Counted from the first letter of the stretch, positions 8,596 to 18,561 are shown. The stretch: 64,000 nucleotides of DNA from Ruminiclostridium cellobioparum DSM 1351 = ATCC 15832 (GCF_000621505.1 NZ_JHYD01000001.1:124001-188000); one strand, 5' to 3'. Numbers and translations: made by a program. The notes: generated by a model not told the origin, from the letters alone.

Positions 8596-11194
8596 ACTGC
8601 AGCAGGTTTTAAAGAACCGTCAGGACAATTATATATTTCCGTTTTTCTGGCAGCACGGGGAGGCTCCGGAGGTCCTTCTGGAGGAAATGAAGCGCATCCG
8701 TGAAAGCAATATTTCAGCTGTATGTGTGGAATCAAGGCCTCACCCGGATTTTGCAGGAGAGCACTGGTGGCGTGACATGGATCTCATTATGGAGGAGGCG
8801 CGCACCAATAATATGCAGGTATGGCTTCTGGATGACGACAGTTTTCCAACCGGCCATGCCAATGGAGCATTCTCAGGCGTTCACAAGAATTTGGCCAATC
8901 TTTTTCTGACAGAGTGGCATGCCGATGTGAACGGTCCCCTGGAAAGGAGTGCCATGCTGGTGGACGCCGTGCTTGGGGAAGGCGATGAACTCATAGCTGT
9001 AACGGCTTATCCCAGGACCAGCCAGGATACGGGGGACATTGATCTCAGGCAGGGTGTGGATTTGACGGCGCAGGTGCGCAACGGCTGGCTTCGCTGGGAT
9101 GTACCCCGGGGGTTATGGAGGGTGTTCATAATATATACCACCCACCATGGCGACGGAAAGAGGGATTATTTTAACATACTGGATTCACAATCGGTGGGCG
9201 TACTGATTGATCAGGTATACAGGCCCCATTACGAAAGGTACCGAGAGGATTTCGGCAAAACCTTTATGGGCTTTTTTTCCGACGAGCAGGAATTTGGCAA
9301 TTTGCCGGGCTATGATTTTCAGGCACGGCTGGGAAAAGGCATGAAATTCATCCCCTGGAGCGGGGAACTGAGAGAGAGATTGAAAAAACGCTGGAAGGAC
9401 GGTTTCTCTATCTTTCTTGCGGCGCTGTGGTTTTATGCGGGACAGGCTACCGAAAAAATTCGGTATTCCTATATGGATGAAGTGACCCTCCAGCTGGAGG
9501 CCGCATTCTCAAACCAGATTTACCAGTGGTGCAGCCAGCGCGGCGTTTCACATATCGGACATATTATAGAGGACGACAATTCCCATGGAAGGCTGGGCTG
9601 CAGCACGGGACATTATTTTAGAAGTATTTCGGGAATGGGCATGGCCGGGATTGATGTGGTACTGCTGCAGATCATGCCCGGGCTCACCCAGACCGTCCAC
9701 CAATGGGTGGCGTCCGACAGGGACGGGGAATTCTTTCATTTCGGACTGGCAAAAATGGGCAGCTCCCTGGCCCACATAGATGCAAAAAAAGAAGGAAGGG
9801 CCATGTGTGAGATTTTTGGAGCATACGGCTGGCAGGAAGGCGTTTCCCTTATGAAATGGCTGGCTGATCATATGCTGTGCCGGGGCATAAACCACTTTGT
9901 TCCCCACGCTTTTTCTCCCAAGGCTTTTCCGGACCCCGACTGCCCGCCGCATTTTTATGCCGGAGGGAATCATCCGCAATACCGGCACTTTGGGGATTTG
10001 ATGGCATATATGAACCGGATGAGCCATTTGCTTTCGGGAGGACGTTATCTGGCCGAGGTTGCGGTGCTGTACCATGCCGATGCCGAATGGGCGGGCGGTG
10101 CCATGCTGTTTCAGAAGCCCCTCAGAGCATTGATGGAGCATCAGATAGAATGTGATGTTGTTCCCAATGACCTGTTTGCAGAACCTGAAAAATACGGTAT
10201 GAAATTTGATACCCTGCTCCATGCGGGTACACAGGCTTACCGTGCTCTGGTAATTCCGTATTGCGAATATATTCCGCAGGCGGTGGCGCGTTTTGCAGGT
10301 GAGGCGGTACAAAAAGGGTATCCCGTATTCCTGCTGGAAGGTGTGCCCCGGGCTGTTTGCGAGGACATACCCGATGAGGCTGAAGTTTTGAAGAAGCTGG
10401 CCGCCGTCCCGGTGGCTTCACTTGAAATGCTTGCCGGAATGGTGCAGGAAGCTATAGGGCCTGCAATAAAGACTGACGGAGTTTATCCCGATCTGCGTAC
10501 CTATTCCTACCGGAATGACAGCGGGATTTGCATATACTGCTTCAATGAGGGTATGGTAAATGCTGTAGATACTGTTGTAACAGCTGCATTTCAGGAATGT
10601 ACGGGAAAGATTCTGAGGCTTGACGGGTGGAAGAACAGGATATATACACTGTGCGAGGGAATTTCTGAAGGAAAGACATCTTTTCGGCTGCAACTGGCAC
10701 CGGGGGAGGCAACTGTTATCATTTTAACGGATGAAGCCCCGTATGCACCGCCCTTTACACCCGGATACAGCTGTGAAAAACTGCAGGGTGCATGGAAGGT
10801 ATTCTGTGCAGACGTGAGTGAATATCCTGATTTCAAGTGGCTGTGCGACATCGGGGAAGAGGAAGTTTTTCCGGATTTAACCGATTGGGCGGCCGAAGGT
10901 AAGTTCAACGGCATGGTGCGCTATGAAACTGTTTTGATTGAGAAGGCAGGGCCAAGGCAGGCTGTTCTTGCACTTGAGGGACTGCCGGATGCCGTGGAGG
11001 TTTTTGTCAACGGAAAGTCCTGCGGCAGGCGAATTGGTACTCCCTATGATTTCGAGCTGGTACTGGAGCAGGGTGAAAATGTGATTGCAATTGAACTTTC
11101 AACTACACCGGTATGGCGGGCTGGAGATGCGTGGTCGGCTCTTGCGGTGCTGCCGCCCTTCGGGCTGCGGTCGCGGCCGCAGCTAAGGGTATAG
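8585..11194 (+). CDS. putative GH106-like glycoside hydrolase
   Basis: Large cytoplasmic protein of 869 residues without a signal peptide. The N-terminal region resembles the TIM barrel of GH106 alpha-L-rhamnosidases and their unclassified relatives: the MQVWLLDDDSFPTGHANG segment (about 77-94) corresponds to the W-x-x-D-(D/E)-x-x-(F/W)-P-(T/S)-G-x-A-(N/G)-G signature I associate with that group. The C-terminal about 150 residues, with VEVFVNGKSCGRR followed by GENVIAIEL, look like the jelly-roll sugar-binding domain of GH2/GH106 proteins. Catalytic residues cannot be assigned from sequence alone. It overlaps the GH42 gene by 11 bases. Rhamnosidase activity would fit a pectin fragment but is not shown. 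Confidence 0.65.
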   Translation: MDNKLQQVLKNRQDNYIFPFFWQHGEAPEVLLEEMKRIRESNISAVCVESRPHPDFAGEHWWRDMDLIMEEARTNNMQVWLLDDDSFPTGHANGAFSGVHKNLANLFLTEWHADVNGPLERSAMLVDAVLGEGDELIAVTAYPRTSQDTGDIDLRQGVDLTAQVRNGWLRWDVPRGLWRVFIIYTTHHGDGKRDYFNILDSQSVGVLIDQVYRPHYERYREDFGKTFMGFFSDEQEFGNLPGYDFQARLGKGMKFIPWSGELRERLKKRWKDGFSIFLAALWFYAGQATEKIRYSYMDEVTLQLEAAFSNQIYQWCSQRGVSHIGHIIEDDNSHGRLGCSTGHYFRSISGMGMAGIDVVLLQIMPGLTQTVHQWVASDRDGEFFHFGLAKMGSSLAHIDAKKEGRAMCEIFGAYGWQEGVSLMKWLADHMLCRGINHFVPHAFSPKAFPDPDCPPHFYAGGNHPQYRHFGDLMAYMNRMSHLLSGGRYLAEVAVLYHADAEWAGGAMLFQKPLRALMEHQIECDVVPNDLFAEPEKYGMKFDTLLHAGTQAYRALVIPYCEYIPQAVARFAGEAVQKGYPVFLLEGVPRAVCEDIPDEAEVLKKLAAVPVASLEMLAGMVQEAIGPAIKTDGVYPDLRTYSYRNDSGICIYCFNEGMVNAVDTVVTAAFQECTGKILRLDGWKNRIYTLCEGISEGKTSFRLQLAPGEATVIILTDEAPYAPPFTPGYSCEKLQGAWKVFCADVSEYPDFKWLCDIGEEEVFPDLTDWAAEGKFNGMVRYETVLIEKAGPRQAVLALEGLPDAVEVFVNGKSCGRRIGTPYDFELVLEQGENVIAIELSTTPVWRAGDAWSALAVLPPFGLRSRPQLRV

Positions 11195-11230
11195 GCCAGG
11201 CTTTACATTGGACTTTACCTTTATGTACAA

Positions 11231-11281
11231 ACCTATGAATATATACGACCTATGAAAATGTGCAACCTACGAAATGGAGAA
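11231..11281 (+). repeat. three 17-bp direct repeats before the GH95 gene
   Basis: ACCTATGAA-type units start at 11231, 11248 and 11265, an exact 17-base period, with divergent second halves (ACCTATGAATATATACG, ACCTATGAAAATGTGCA, ACCTACGAAATGGAGAA). The third overlaps the GGAG ribosome-binding site of the GH95 gene. Function is unknown. Confidence 0.5.
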
Positions 11282-11286
11282 TATAT

Positions 11287-13665
11287 ATGAGCTTGAATCT
11301 TAATTCCAAACTGTGGTATCAAAGGCCTGCCCGGGCTTTTAAAGAGGCTCTTCCCCTGGGAAACGGGCACATGGGAGCCATGGTTTACGGCTCCTGCCCC
11401 GGGGAGCGTATCAGCCTTAATTCGGATACATTATGGTCCGGAGTGCCCGGAGTAAAAGAGGTTCCCGTAGCAGCCGGGCAATTGTCCGGCGTACGCAGTC
11501 TCATTTTCAGCAGGAAGTACCATGAAGCGGAGAAGCTGATGGAGCAGGATATGCTGGGCTGCTGGAATGAATCCTATATGCCTTTGGGAACGCTGCACAT
11601 CAGTTATAATGATGTGGCGGATTTTACTGAATACCGCAGGGAGCTGGACCTGGAGACAGCCATAGCTTCGGCCTCTTTTCAGGCCCACGGGAGATTGATA
11701 AGCAGTGAAGTTTTTATTTCTTATCCTGCAAATGTCATGGCTGTCAGAATTGTCAGCCGGTCGGCTCAAAAGCTCAATCTGACGGTGGGACTGGAGAGCC
11801 GGCTGCAGTGCAAAGTGGAGGAGAAGGGTGAAGATGGCCTGGTACTGTATGGAAATGCTCCGTCCCATGTGGAACCCAATTATGTCAGCAGCCGGAATCC
11901 TGTTGTATATGATCCTGAAAGCCCGGGGATGAGATTTCATATTCATTTGAAGGCGGCTGTGGACCATGGGAAAGTGAGTACAAAAGAAGGAAAAATAACT
12001 ATAGAGAATGCAAGCGGAGTTTTGCTGCTGCTGAGTACGGCCAACGGATACAGGGGTTATGACAGTCCCTTGGAAGTTAATGACCGGGTTTTGGAATCCT
12101 GTTGCAGAGAGCGGATAACAGCTTCGGAGAAAAAGGGATACCTTGTTCTCAAGGAAGAGCATATTGCAGATCATCGCAGTCTATACGGCCGTGTTGGTTT
12201 ACAGCTGGGAGATGAGGAAAGAGCCATGCTCCCCACCGATGAGAGAATCCGGCGTTTTAAACGGGGGGAGAGGGACAACGGCTTGTTCAGTCTGCTCTTC
12301 AATTATGGCAGGTATCTTCTGACAGCAAGTTCACGTGAAGGCTCCCAGCCCGCCAATCTCCAGGGAATCTGGAATGAGGACATGAGGCCGGCCTGGAGCA
12401 GCAACTGGACAACAAATATCAATGTGGAAATGAATTATTGGCCGGCAGGTGTCTGCAATCTGAGCGACTGTGAAGCCCCGCTCATTGATATGGTCAGGGA
12501 ATTGAAGGACAGCGGAGTGAAAACGGCTGAGCTGACCAATCACTGCAGAGGTTTTGCGGTGAATCACAATGTGGATATCTGGAGGCAGACTGCTCCTGTT
12601 TCAGGCCTGGCGAAATATGCCTACTGGCCTATGGCAGGTGTATGGCTCTGTGCCAATTTGTACGAACATTACCGTTTTACCCGGGACAGTGAATATCTCA
12701 TTGAGACCTGCTACCCGGTTATGAAAAGTGCGGCGCAGTTTTGCCTGGACTGGCTGGTAGAAGGTGAGGATGGAAAATTGCACACCTGTCCGTCCACTTC
12801 CCCGGAAAACAGCTTTTTTGATTCAGAGGGCCGACCCTGCAGCGTCAGCTATTCCTCTACCATGGATATGGCGTTGATAAAGGAACTGTTCGGCAATATT
12901 ATAGAAGCAAATGAGCGTTTCCACATGGATGACGGATTTACAGAGGTTTTAGCCCAAAAGCTGCCGCTGCTGCCCGGATTCAAAATCGGCAGATACGGTC
13001 AGCTCCAGGAGTGGATTGAGGATTTCAGGGAAGTGGATGCCGGTCACAGGCATTTTGCGCCGGTTGTTGCCTTCCACCCCTTTGCGCTGATAAACCAGAA
13101 GGATACGCCAGGGCTGGTACAGGCGGTGAAAAGGCTGATAGACAGGAGGCTGGAGAACAGCAGCGGTCACATCGGCTGGAATTGTGCATGGCTTATAGGG
13201 ATTTTTGCAAGGCTGAGGGAGAGCGGAAAGGCATATGACTACTGCAGGCAGTTCATCACCCACGCCATGTATGACAATCTCTTCGGACTTCATCCTCCGC
13301 TGGGGGAAACTGAAGGCGAACTGGAGGTTTTCCAGATTGACGGCAATCTGGGAGCAGTGGCCGGTATTGCAGAAATGCTGCTGCAAAGCCACCTCGATGA
13401 GATTCTGCTCCTTCCTGCCCTGCCGGAAGAATGGGACAAGGGTTCTGTTACCGGTCTGAAGGCAAGGGGGGGCTTTGAAGTGAATATGGAGTGGAGCTCC
13501 GGAAAACTGGTACTGGCAAAGATCAAACCGTTAGAAACCTGCAGGGTAAAAGTAAGGTACAGGGAGACTTCCATTGAATTTGATGCAGAAGCCGGAATAT
13601 GGTATGAGGTAGCAGGCAACCGGGACAGTTTGACACAATCCGGGAGAAATGCATCTTTTCTGTAG
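11287..13665 (+). CDS. alpha-L-fucosidase, glycoside hydrolase family 95
   Basis: Inverting alpha-1,2-L-fucosidase (some members take alpha-L-galactose), 792 residues and leaderless, so probably acting on imported oligosaccharides. It opens with LWYQRPARAFKEALPLGNGH and SLNSDTLWSG, the GH95 N-terminal beta-domain signature. The catalytic set of the family is present in the (alpha/alpha)6 barrel: N377 and N379 in TNINVEMNYWPA, a likely general acid E507 in PSTSPENS and D685 in FQIDGNLG. The start is ATG 11287, nine bases after GGAG; the frame is open upstream to 11260 without a better site. With a beta-galactosidase upstream it could remove the Fuc-Gal side chain of xyloglucan or pectin; that pairing is inference. 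Confidence 0.92.
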   Translation: MSLNLNSKLWYQRPARAFKEALPLGNGHMGAMVYGSCPGERISLNSDTLWSGVPGVKEVPVAAGQLSGVRSLIFSRKYHEAEKLMEQDMLGCWNESYMPLGTLHISYNDVADFTEYRRELDLETAIASASFQAHGRLISSEVFISYPANVMAVRIVSRSAQKLNLTVGLESRLQCKVEEKGEDGLVLYGNAPSHVEPNYVSSRNPVVYDPESPGMRFHIHLKAAVDHGKVSTKEGKITIENASGVLLLLSTANGYRGYDSPLEVNDRVLESCCRERITASEKKGYLVLKEEHIADHRSLYGRVGLQLGDEERAMLPTDERIRRFKRGERDNGLFSLLFNYGRYLLTASSREGSQPANLQGIWNEDMRPAWSSNWTTNINVEMNYWPAGVCNLSDCEAPLIDMVRELKDSGVKTAELTNHCRGFAVNHNVDIWRQTAPVSGLAKYAYWPMAGVWLCANLYEHYRFTRDSEYLIETCYPVMKSAAQFCLDWLVEGEDGKLHTCPSTSPENSFFDSEGRPCSVSYSSTMDMALIKELFGNIIEANERFHMDDGFTEVLAQKLPLLPGFKIGRYGQLQEWIEDFREVDAGHRHFAPVVAFHPFALINQKDTPGLVQAVKRLIDRRLENSSGHIGWNCAWLIGIFARLRESGKAYDYCRQFITHAMYDNLFGLHPPLGETEGELEVFQIDGNLGAVAGIAEMLLQSHLDEILLLPALPEEWDKGSVTGLKARGGFEVNMEWSSGKLVLAKIKPLETCRVKVRYRETSIEFDAEAGIWYEVAGNRDSLTQSGRNASFL

Positions 13666-13730
13666 ACGGAGGATATTATTAGGTTATAGATGCGGTTCCA
13701 TTCCGGTCTTGGGCACCATCCCATAAAAAA

Positions 13731-13770
13731 GCGGCATTAAGAGTTTGGGGAAACTTTAATGCCGCTTTTT
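13731..13770 (+). terminator. intrinsic terminator closing locus A
   Basis: Perfect 10-bp stem GCGGCATTAA (13731-13740) and TTAATGCCGC (13756-13765) followed by TTTTTT. An A-run precedes the left arm, so it could work in both directions. It separates the GH95 gene from the second two-component locus. Confidence 0.88.
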
Positions 13771-13793
13771 TATGTTTTTAAACAATTCTTTGA

Positions 13794-13821
13794 TTGACAT
13801 AACTGTACAAGCTGGTATAAT
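13794..13821 (+). promoter_or_regulatory. strong sigma-A promoter for the second YesM/YesN pair
   Basis: TTGACA (13794-13799), 16-base spacer, TATAAT (13816-13821) with a TG one base before it (extended -10). It lies just after the terminator of locus A and about 110 bases before the kinase start. Confidence 0.75.
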
Positions 13822-13934
13822 TAGTAATTAACAAAATCAGGATTTGCACAGCAGTCCGAATATATGGAAATCAATATGTGCAGGCCTTTAATGACCAATG
13901 ACCTAACGCGGTTGTTATCAGAGGGAGTTATATC

Positions 13935-15773
13935 ATGCCTATCATGCCAAAAATTAATGACGTTAAAATGCGTCAAAAGCTTTTGCTGTCATATCTTTTT
14001 TCAATCATATTACCAATACTTATAATCGGAAGTTTTTTCATTACAAACACCAAAAATACTGTCTTAAATTACATAAATCATATTAATGAAATAGCTACCG
14101 ATCAGGTGAGAACCAATATTGTCAATGAATTTGGCAGCTATATCAAAGTATCGGATAATATACTGCCTGAATCAAAACTTGTGGAAATGCTCTCAACACA
14201 ATATGAAAGTAATTCAGACTATTTGAATTACTATATGGATAATATTTTGATTTACGTAAACAGAGTGCTGCTTGTAATGCCTGATTCAGTCAAAGTATCT
14301 TTTTTTACAACTAATAATACGATAGTGCCTGACAATAATGTTGTGCTGTACGCAAATGACAGTATTAAGGCTCAGGAATGGTATAAAAACTCTGTCAATG
14401 CGATGGGAGCCAACACAATTTCCATGCCCTATACAGGTAAAAACGGTAAAAAATATTTTTCTGTTTCAAGAATGCTCAGTTATAACGGCTACAAATATGT
14501 TACCGTCATGAGGATTGAGATTCCATTGGAAAAAATAAATGACCTGATAAAAGATGAAGGGAAAAACAAGGATATCTTTTTATTGAACAGCGATAATCGT
14601 ATCTTTACTCTGTCGGCCATAAACAAATCGGTTGATGAGTATGGCATCGGAGATGTATTCAATTATGACGGGCAAACGGCTAAGAGCAATGTAAGCGGCT
14701 ATGAAAGCAGTGAATTTATTAAAATTGAAAGAGATTTGGCAAGTAAAGGTGTATTACGCGGATGGAAACTGGTTTCAGTTGTTTCTTCCGAAGTGATAAT
14801 GCAGGATATCAACAGAACGGTTCTATACAGCCTGATTATATGCCTGATAACGGTTATGATAACGATTATCCTGATAATTCTGTTTTCGTACAAATTGACC
14901 GGAAGATTAAGAAATCTGGCAAGTTCCATGATCAATCTGAGAAGCAATCTGCATGTGAATAATTCACTGGAAGTTGTTATGGATTGCGAAGGAGAGGATG
15001 AAATAGGCGAGTTGTCACGAAGCTTTAAAGATATGATAGACAGGATAAATATATTGATTTCAGAGGTGTATTTGTCAAATATAAAAATAAAGGATCTTGA
15101 GCTTGAGAAGAAAAAAGCCGAACTGCATGCATTGCAGAGCCAGATAAACCCTCATTTTGTGTTTAACACTATGGAATCAATAAGTATGAATTTGCTGAAT
15201 AAAGGCGATATAGAGACTTGTGAAATAATCAGAAGCTTTTCCAAGATGCTCAGAAGAAGCATAGAATGGGGAAGCGGCATAACAACCCTGAAATCGGAGA
15301 TGGATTTTGTCTGGGATTATATAAAAATACAAAAGTTCAGGCATAAAGACAAGATCGAATTCAAAATAGACATAGATCAAAATTTCTATAATATTGGCAT
15401 ACCCAAATTCGTAGTACAGCCAATTGTTGAAAACTCCATTTATCATGGACTGGAACTTAAAGAGAGTCCGGGCTTGCTGCATTTATACACCCGGCCGGCG
15501 GAGGATGCTCTGGAAATTGTTATTGAGGACAATGGCCTTGGCATCAAGCCAGATCTACTCAATACAATTTGTGTAAGCATTGAAAGCGGAAATGATATTG
15601 TGAAAAATACAGGAGACCGGAAAAGCATCGGGCTCTGTAATATCAACCAGAGGCTGAAGCTTTACTACGGTGAGGAGTATGGCCTCAGAATATCAAGTAT
15701 TCCAGGCGTTGGAACAACAGTTATAGTTAAGATTCCCATGAATTCCGATAAAGGTGGTTTTGTTCATGTATGA
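13935..15773 (+). CDS. sensor histidine kinase, YesM/LytS-type (second system)
   Basis: 612-residue membrane sensor. A short cytoplasmic start is followed by a helix (about 15-37), an extracellular region (about 38-290), a second helix (about 292-315), HAMP, then the phospho-accepting H407 in SQINPHFVFNTMESI. The HATPase has N box VVQPIVENSIYHG, G1 box IEDNGLGI and SIGLCNINQRLKLYYG. The ATG at 13935 follows GAGGGAG by eight bases. The coding sequence overlaps the response regulator start by eight bases. It should sense a sugar outside the cell and control the LplB/LplC-type importer downstream. It is more AT-rich and Asn/Ile-rich than the kinase of locus A, so the two pairs are not recent duplicates. 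Confidence 0.93.
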   Translation: MPIMPKINDVKMRQKLLLSYLFSIILPILIIGSFFITNTKNTVLNYINHINEIATDQVRTNIVNEFGSYIKVSDNILPESKLVEMLSTQYESNSDYLNYYMDNILIYVNRVLLVMPDSVKVSFFTTNNTIVPDNNVVLYANDSIKAQEWYKNSVNAMGANTISMPYTGKNGKKYFSVSRMLSYNGYKYVTVMRIEIPLEKINDLIKDEGKNKDIFLLNSDNRIFTLSAINKSVDEYGIGDVFNYDGQTAKSNVSGYESSEFIKIERDLASKGVLRGWKLVSVVSSEVIMQDINRTVLYSLIICLITVMITIILIILFSYKLTGRLRNLASSMINLRSNLHVNNSLEVVMDCEGEDEIGELSRSFKDMIDRINILISEVYLSNIKIKDLELEKKKAELHALQSQINPHFVFNTMESISMNLLNKGDIETCEIIRSFSKMLRRSIEWGSGITTLKSEMDFVWDYIKIQKFRHKDKIEFKIDIDQNFYNIGIPKFVVQPIVENSIYHGLELKESPGLLHLYTRPAEDALEIVIEDNGLGIKPDLLNTICVSIESGNDIVKNTGDRKSIGLCNINQRLKLYYGEEYGLRISSIPGVGTTVIVKIPMNSDKGGFVHV

Positions 15774-17349
15774 CGTTTTGATCGTTGACGATGAGTCCAT
15801 TATTTGCGAAGGAATATCCAAAATAATCGATTGGAGAAAATACAACTTTAATGTGATCGGTCTTGCCGGAAACGGAAGGGAAGCAATGGAAATAATAAAA
15901 AACCGGCATACCGACCTTGTTATAACCGACATCAGGATGCCGGCCATGGATGGGCTGGAATTATCCGGACAGATAAAACAATATGATCCCAATATAAAGG
16001 TTATTATAGTCAGCGGATACGGAGATTTTGAATATGCCAGAAAAGCTATCGAATACGATGTTAAGGCATATCTTTTAAAGCCTGTCATTCCTGAGGAACT
16101 TCTGGAACAACTGCGATATGTACTTGAACTGCTTGACAAACAGGCCAGTTTGAACAGGGAAGAGTGTGAAAAGCAAAAAATAATCAAGGATAAGCTGTTG
16201 TATGAATTAGTCAGCGGGCCGTCTAATGCCGGGCAGATAATTAGTGAATTGGAGAGGTATAATGTAAATCTTGCCGGCGCTGCATATAATGTTGCGGTTA
16301 TAAGCATTGAAAACCATTCCTCGGCAAGTAAGGCCAGCTTTGAAAATACAGAATCCCAAATCAGGGATATGGTTGAAAGCTATGCGGCGGAAAAACACCT
16401 GGGATATACGTATGAGGATATTAACGGCGCCATTGGCATTCTGACGGCTGGTAGTCCGGGCTCAAATGAAGGTGAATTGCGCGGTCATTTGACGGCAATT
16501 TCAGTTTCAATCGAAAAACAAACCGGTGCAGTAACTGTTATTGGGCTTGGAACTGAAAAGGCCGGACCGGAGAATATATTTTTGTGCAGACGAGAGGCAT
16601 TGCGCGCATTGGAAAGAAAAATCACCGATAAGCATAACAATATATTTTCATACCGGGATCTTGCCGGGGCCGACCAGCAATTATGGTCGCTGAAATGGAA
16701 TAAAGGAATTTTTATAAAATCGGTGGAAGATATGGATGAAGACTCCATAAAGGTGCAAATTCAAAACCTTATAGACGGCATAGTTTCCAGAGGGTTGGGA
16801 GTGGATATCATCAGATCGGTAATCATAAATATTATGTTTGAACTGTCCTTCCTGATACAGAATTACAGCGGGGATGCCAGCAAGGTATTCGGCTGTGATC
16901 CGGCAAGTGAAATAGAAATCATATGCGGCGATCTGAACACCATAAATGAATGGATACTGGACAACTGCAGGAAAACAATGCACTATATCATGGAACTAAG
17001 GTCAAGAAATACTGTCAGTGTGATTGACAATGTTTTGAAATATATTGATGAAAATTATGCGGAGGATATAAGCTTGTTTTCCGTTGCCGGGAAATTTTAC
17101 GTCAATTCCGCCTACCTTGGTCAGCTTTTTAAGGAAAAGACCGGCTTGTACTTTTCTCAATATTTAAATACAAAAAGGATAGAAAAAGCCAAAAAGTTAT
17201 ACAGGGAAAGCGATTTGAAGGTATATGAGATTATTGAGAAAGCAGGCTTCAAGCACACAGAGTATTTTTACAGACAATTCCTTAAGTATGAGGGCATTAC
17301 TTTTGCCGAGTACAGGGACCGCTTATCGGCAAGCCGGAGCCGGGAATAA
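15766..17349 (+). CDS. response regulator, YesN-type (second system)
   Basis: 527-residue receiver/AraC-type regulator. The receiver carries D8-D9, phospho-acceptor D55 in VITDIRMPAMDG and Lys in YLLKPV; the middle region is unassigned; the C-terminal AraC domain (about 425-525) ends in KHTEYFYRQFLKYEGITFAEYRDR. GTG at 15754 is in frame, but ATG 15766 has AAAGGTGG eight bases upstream and starts directly with MYDVLIVDDE. It overlaps the kinase gene and is followed by a terminator, so the two-component pair and the importer are separate transcription units; activation of the promoter near 17471 is a reasonable guess. Confidence 0.93.
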   Translation: MYDVLIVDDESIICEGISKIIDWRKYNFNVIGLAGNGREAMEIIKNRHTDLVITDIRMPAMDGLELSGQIKQYDPNIKVIIVSGYGDFEYARKAIEYDVKAYLLKPVIPEELLEQLRYVLELLDKQASLNREECEKQKIIKDKLLYELVSGPSNAGQIISELERYNVNLAGAAYNVAVISIENHSSASKASFENTESQIRDMVESYAAEKHLGYTYEDINGAIGILTAGSPGSNEGELRGHLTAISVSIEKQTGAVTVIGLGTEKAGPENIFLCRREALRALERKITDKHNNIFSYRDLAGADQQLWSLKWNKGIFIKSVEDMDEDSIKVQIQNLIDGIVSRGLGVDIIRSVIINIMFELSFLIQNYSGDASKVFGCDPASEIEIICGDLNTINEWILDNCRKTMHYIMELRSRNTVSVIDNVLKYIDENYAEDISLFSVAGKFYVNSAYLGQLFKEKTGLYFSQYLNTKRIEKAKKLYRESDLKVYEIIEKAGFKHTEYFYRQFLKYEGITFAEYRDRLSASRSRE

Positions 17350-17401
17350 GCAGTGGGACGAAGTCCTTATTCTCAATATGGATACCCTGGATACAGGGCT
17401 G

Positions 17402-17430
17402 ATGCGACGAGTAAAACGCCGCATTTTTTA
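17402..17430 (+). terminator. intrinsic terminator after the second response regulator
   Basis: Arms ATGCGACG (17402-17409) and CGCCGCAT (17417-17424), one mismatch in eight pairs, followed by TTTTTATT. Confidence 0.65.
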
Positions 17431-17470
17431 TTGTCAATAATAAATACACCTTCAATCAATAATTTATCAG

Positions 17471-17499
17471 TTAACTTACTCGCCGGTTTTGTTTAAAAT
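17471..17499 (+). promoter_or_regulatory. possible promoter for the second importer
   Basis: TTAACT (17471-17476), 17-base spacer, TAAAAT (17494-17499), about 45 bases before the first permease. The -35 is weak, as expected for a promoter that needs an AraC-type activator. Confidence 0.4.
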
Positions 17500-17544
17500 A
17501 AACTTGTCACAAACGAAACAACGTATCAGGAGGGTTTTGAGTCA

Positions 17545-18510
17545 ATGATCAATAATTCGCTTACCGGCAAAAAGCATGCAAATCATTTGTGGAACAGTTT
17601 TAAAAAACAGGCGTATCTTCAAGCATTTGTTCTCATCGGAATACTATTCCTGTTTGTGTTCAGCTATATACCCATGATCGGGTTAATAATAGCTTTTAAG
17701 GATTATGTTCTTACCGACGGGGTAAAAGGCTTTTTCACCAGCCCCTGGGTCGGCTTGAAGTATTTTATGGAATTTTTTACTGAAGTCGACAGCGGAATGA
17801 TCATCAGGAATACTTTTGGGATAAGCATATTAAAAGTTATTTTTACCTTCCCTGTTCCGATAATTTTTGCGATCATGATAAGCGAGGTCGGACCCCTCAA
17901 GTATAAAAAGGTTGTTCAAACGGCAAGCTACCTGCCGCACTTTATTTCATGGGTGGTTGTCTACGGGCTGGTATTCTCGTTTTTTTCCAATGATGGAGTA
18001 ATTAACAGTGCCCTTAAATCCTTGAATATTATCGACAAGTCCCTTCCGTTTCTGACCGATCCGTCCAAATTCTGGCCGTTGGCCGTTATATCCGACGCAT
18101 GGAAAGAATTTGGATGGTGGGCCATCATATTTATCGCCGCAATAGTGGGGATAGACCCGAGCATATATGAGGCCGCGCAGATAGACGGAGCATCCAGGCT
18201 GCAAAAGATCAGGTACGTGACTCTGCCGGGAATACAGGGCACTATCTGTGTAGTACTTATACTGACTCTTGGAAATCTGTTGGGCGGCGGCATGTCCGGT
18301 TCCAATTTCGAGCAGTCACTGCTGCTTGGAAACAATCTGAACAGGGAAGCTTCAGAAATACTGCAGACCCATATACTGAAGGTGGGTCTGGTGCAGCTCA
18401 GATATTCGTATGCCGCTGCGGTAGGAATGCTTCAGTCGGTAATTTCCGTTGTCATGATATTCGGCAGCAATTTTATAATCAAAAAACTATCCGGGACGGG
18501 TCTGTATTAA
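17545..18510 (+). CDS. ABC transporter permease, LplB type
   Basis: Membrane subunit of a CUT1-family importer of the LplB/YtcP-associated subgroup that serves complex saccharides, 321 residues, six predicted helices starting at about residue 28 (FVLIGILFLFVFSYIPMIGL). Coupling motif YEAAQIDGASRLQKIRYVTLP is intact. An AGGAGG box lies about 11 bases before the ATG. It is the first gene of a three-gene importer (LplB-LplC-binding protein), the gene order usual for this subgroup, directly downstream of a YesM/YesN pair. Confidence 0.93.
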   Translation: MINNSLTGKKHANHLWNSFKKQAYLQAFVLIGILFLFVFSYIPMIGLIIAFKDYVLTDGVKGFFTSPWVGLKYFMEFFTEVDSGMIIRNTFGISILKVIFTFPVPIIFAIMISEVGPLKYKKVVQTASYLPHFISWVVVYGLVFSFFSNDGVINSALKSLNIIDKSLPFLTDPSKFWPLAVISDAWKEFGWWAIIFIAAIVGIDPSIYEAAQIDGASRLQKIRYVTLPGIQGTICVVLILTLGNLLGGGMSGSNFEQSLLLGNNLNREASEILQTHILKVGLVQLRYSYAAAVGMLQSVISVVMIFGSNFIIKKLSGTGLY

Positions 18511-18561
18511 ATTTCCGTCAGAAACCAGGATGACGAATTATTCAGAAAGGATCATCGCCAT

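Noticed and set aside
9548-10312. 254-codon minus-strand open frame
   Set aside because: Antisense to the GH106-like gene; no ribosome-binding site or known motif.
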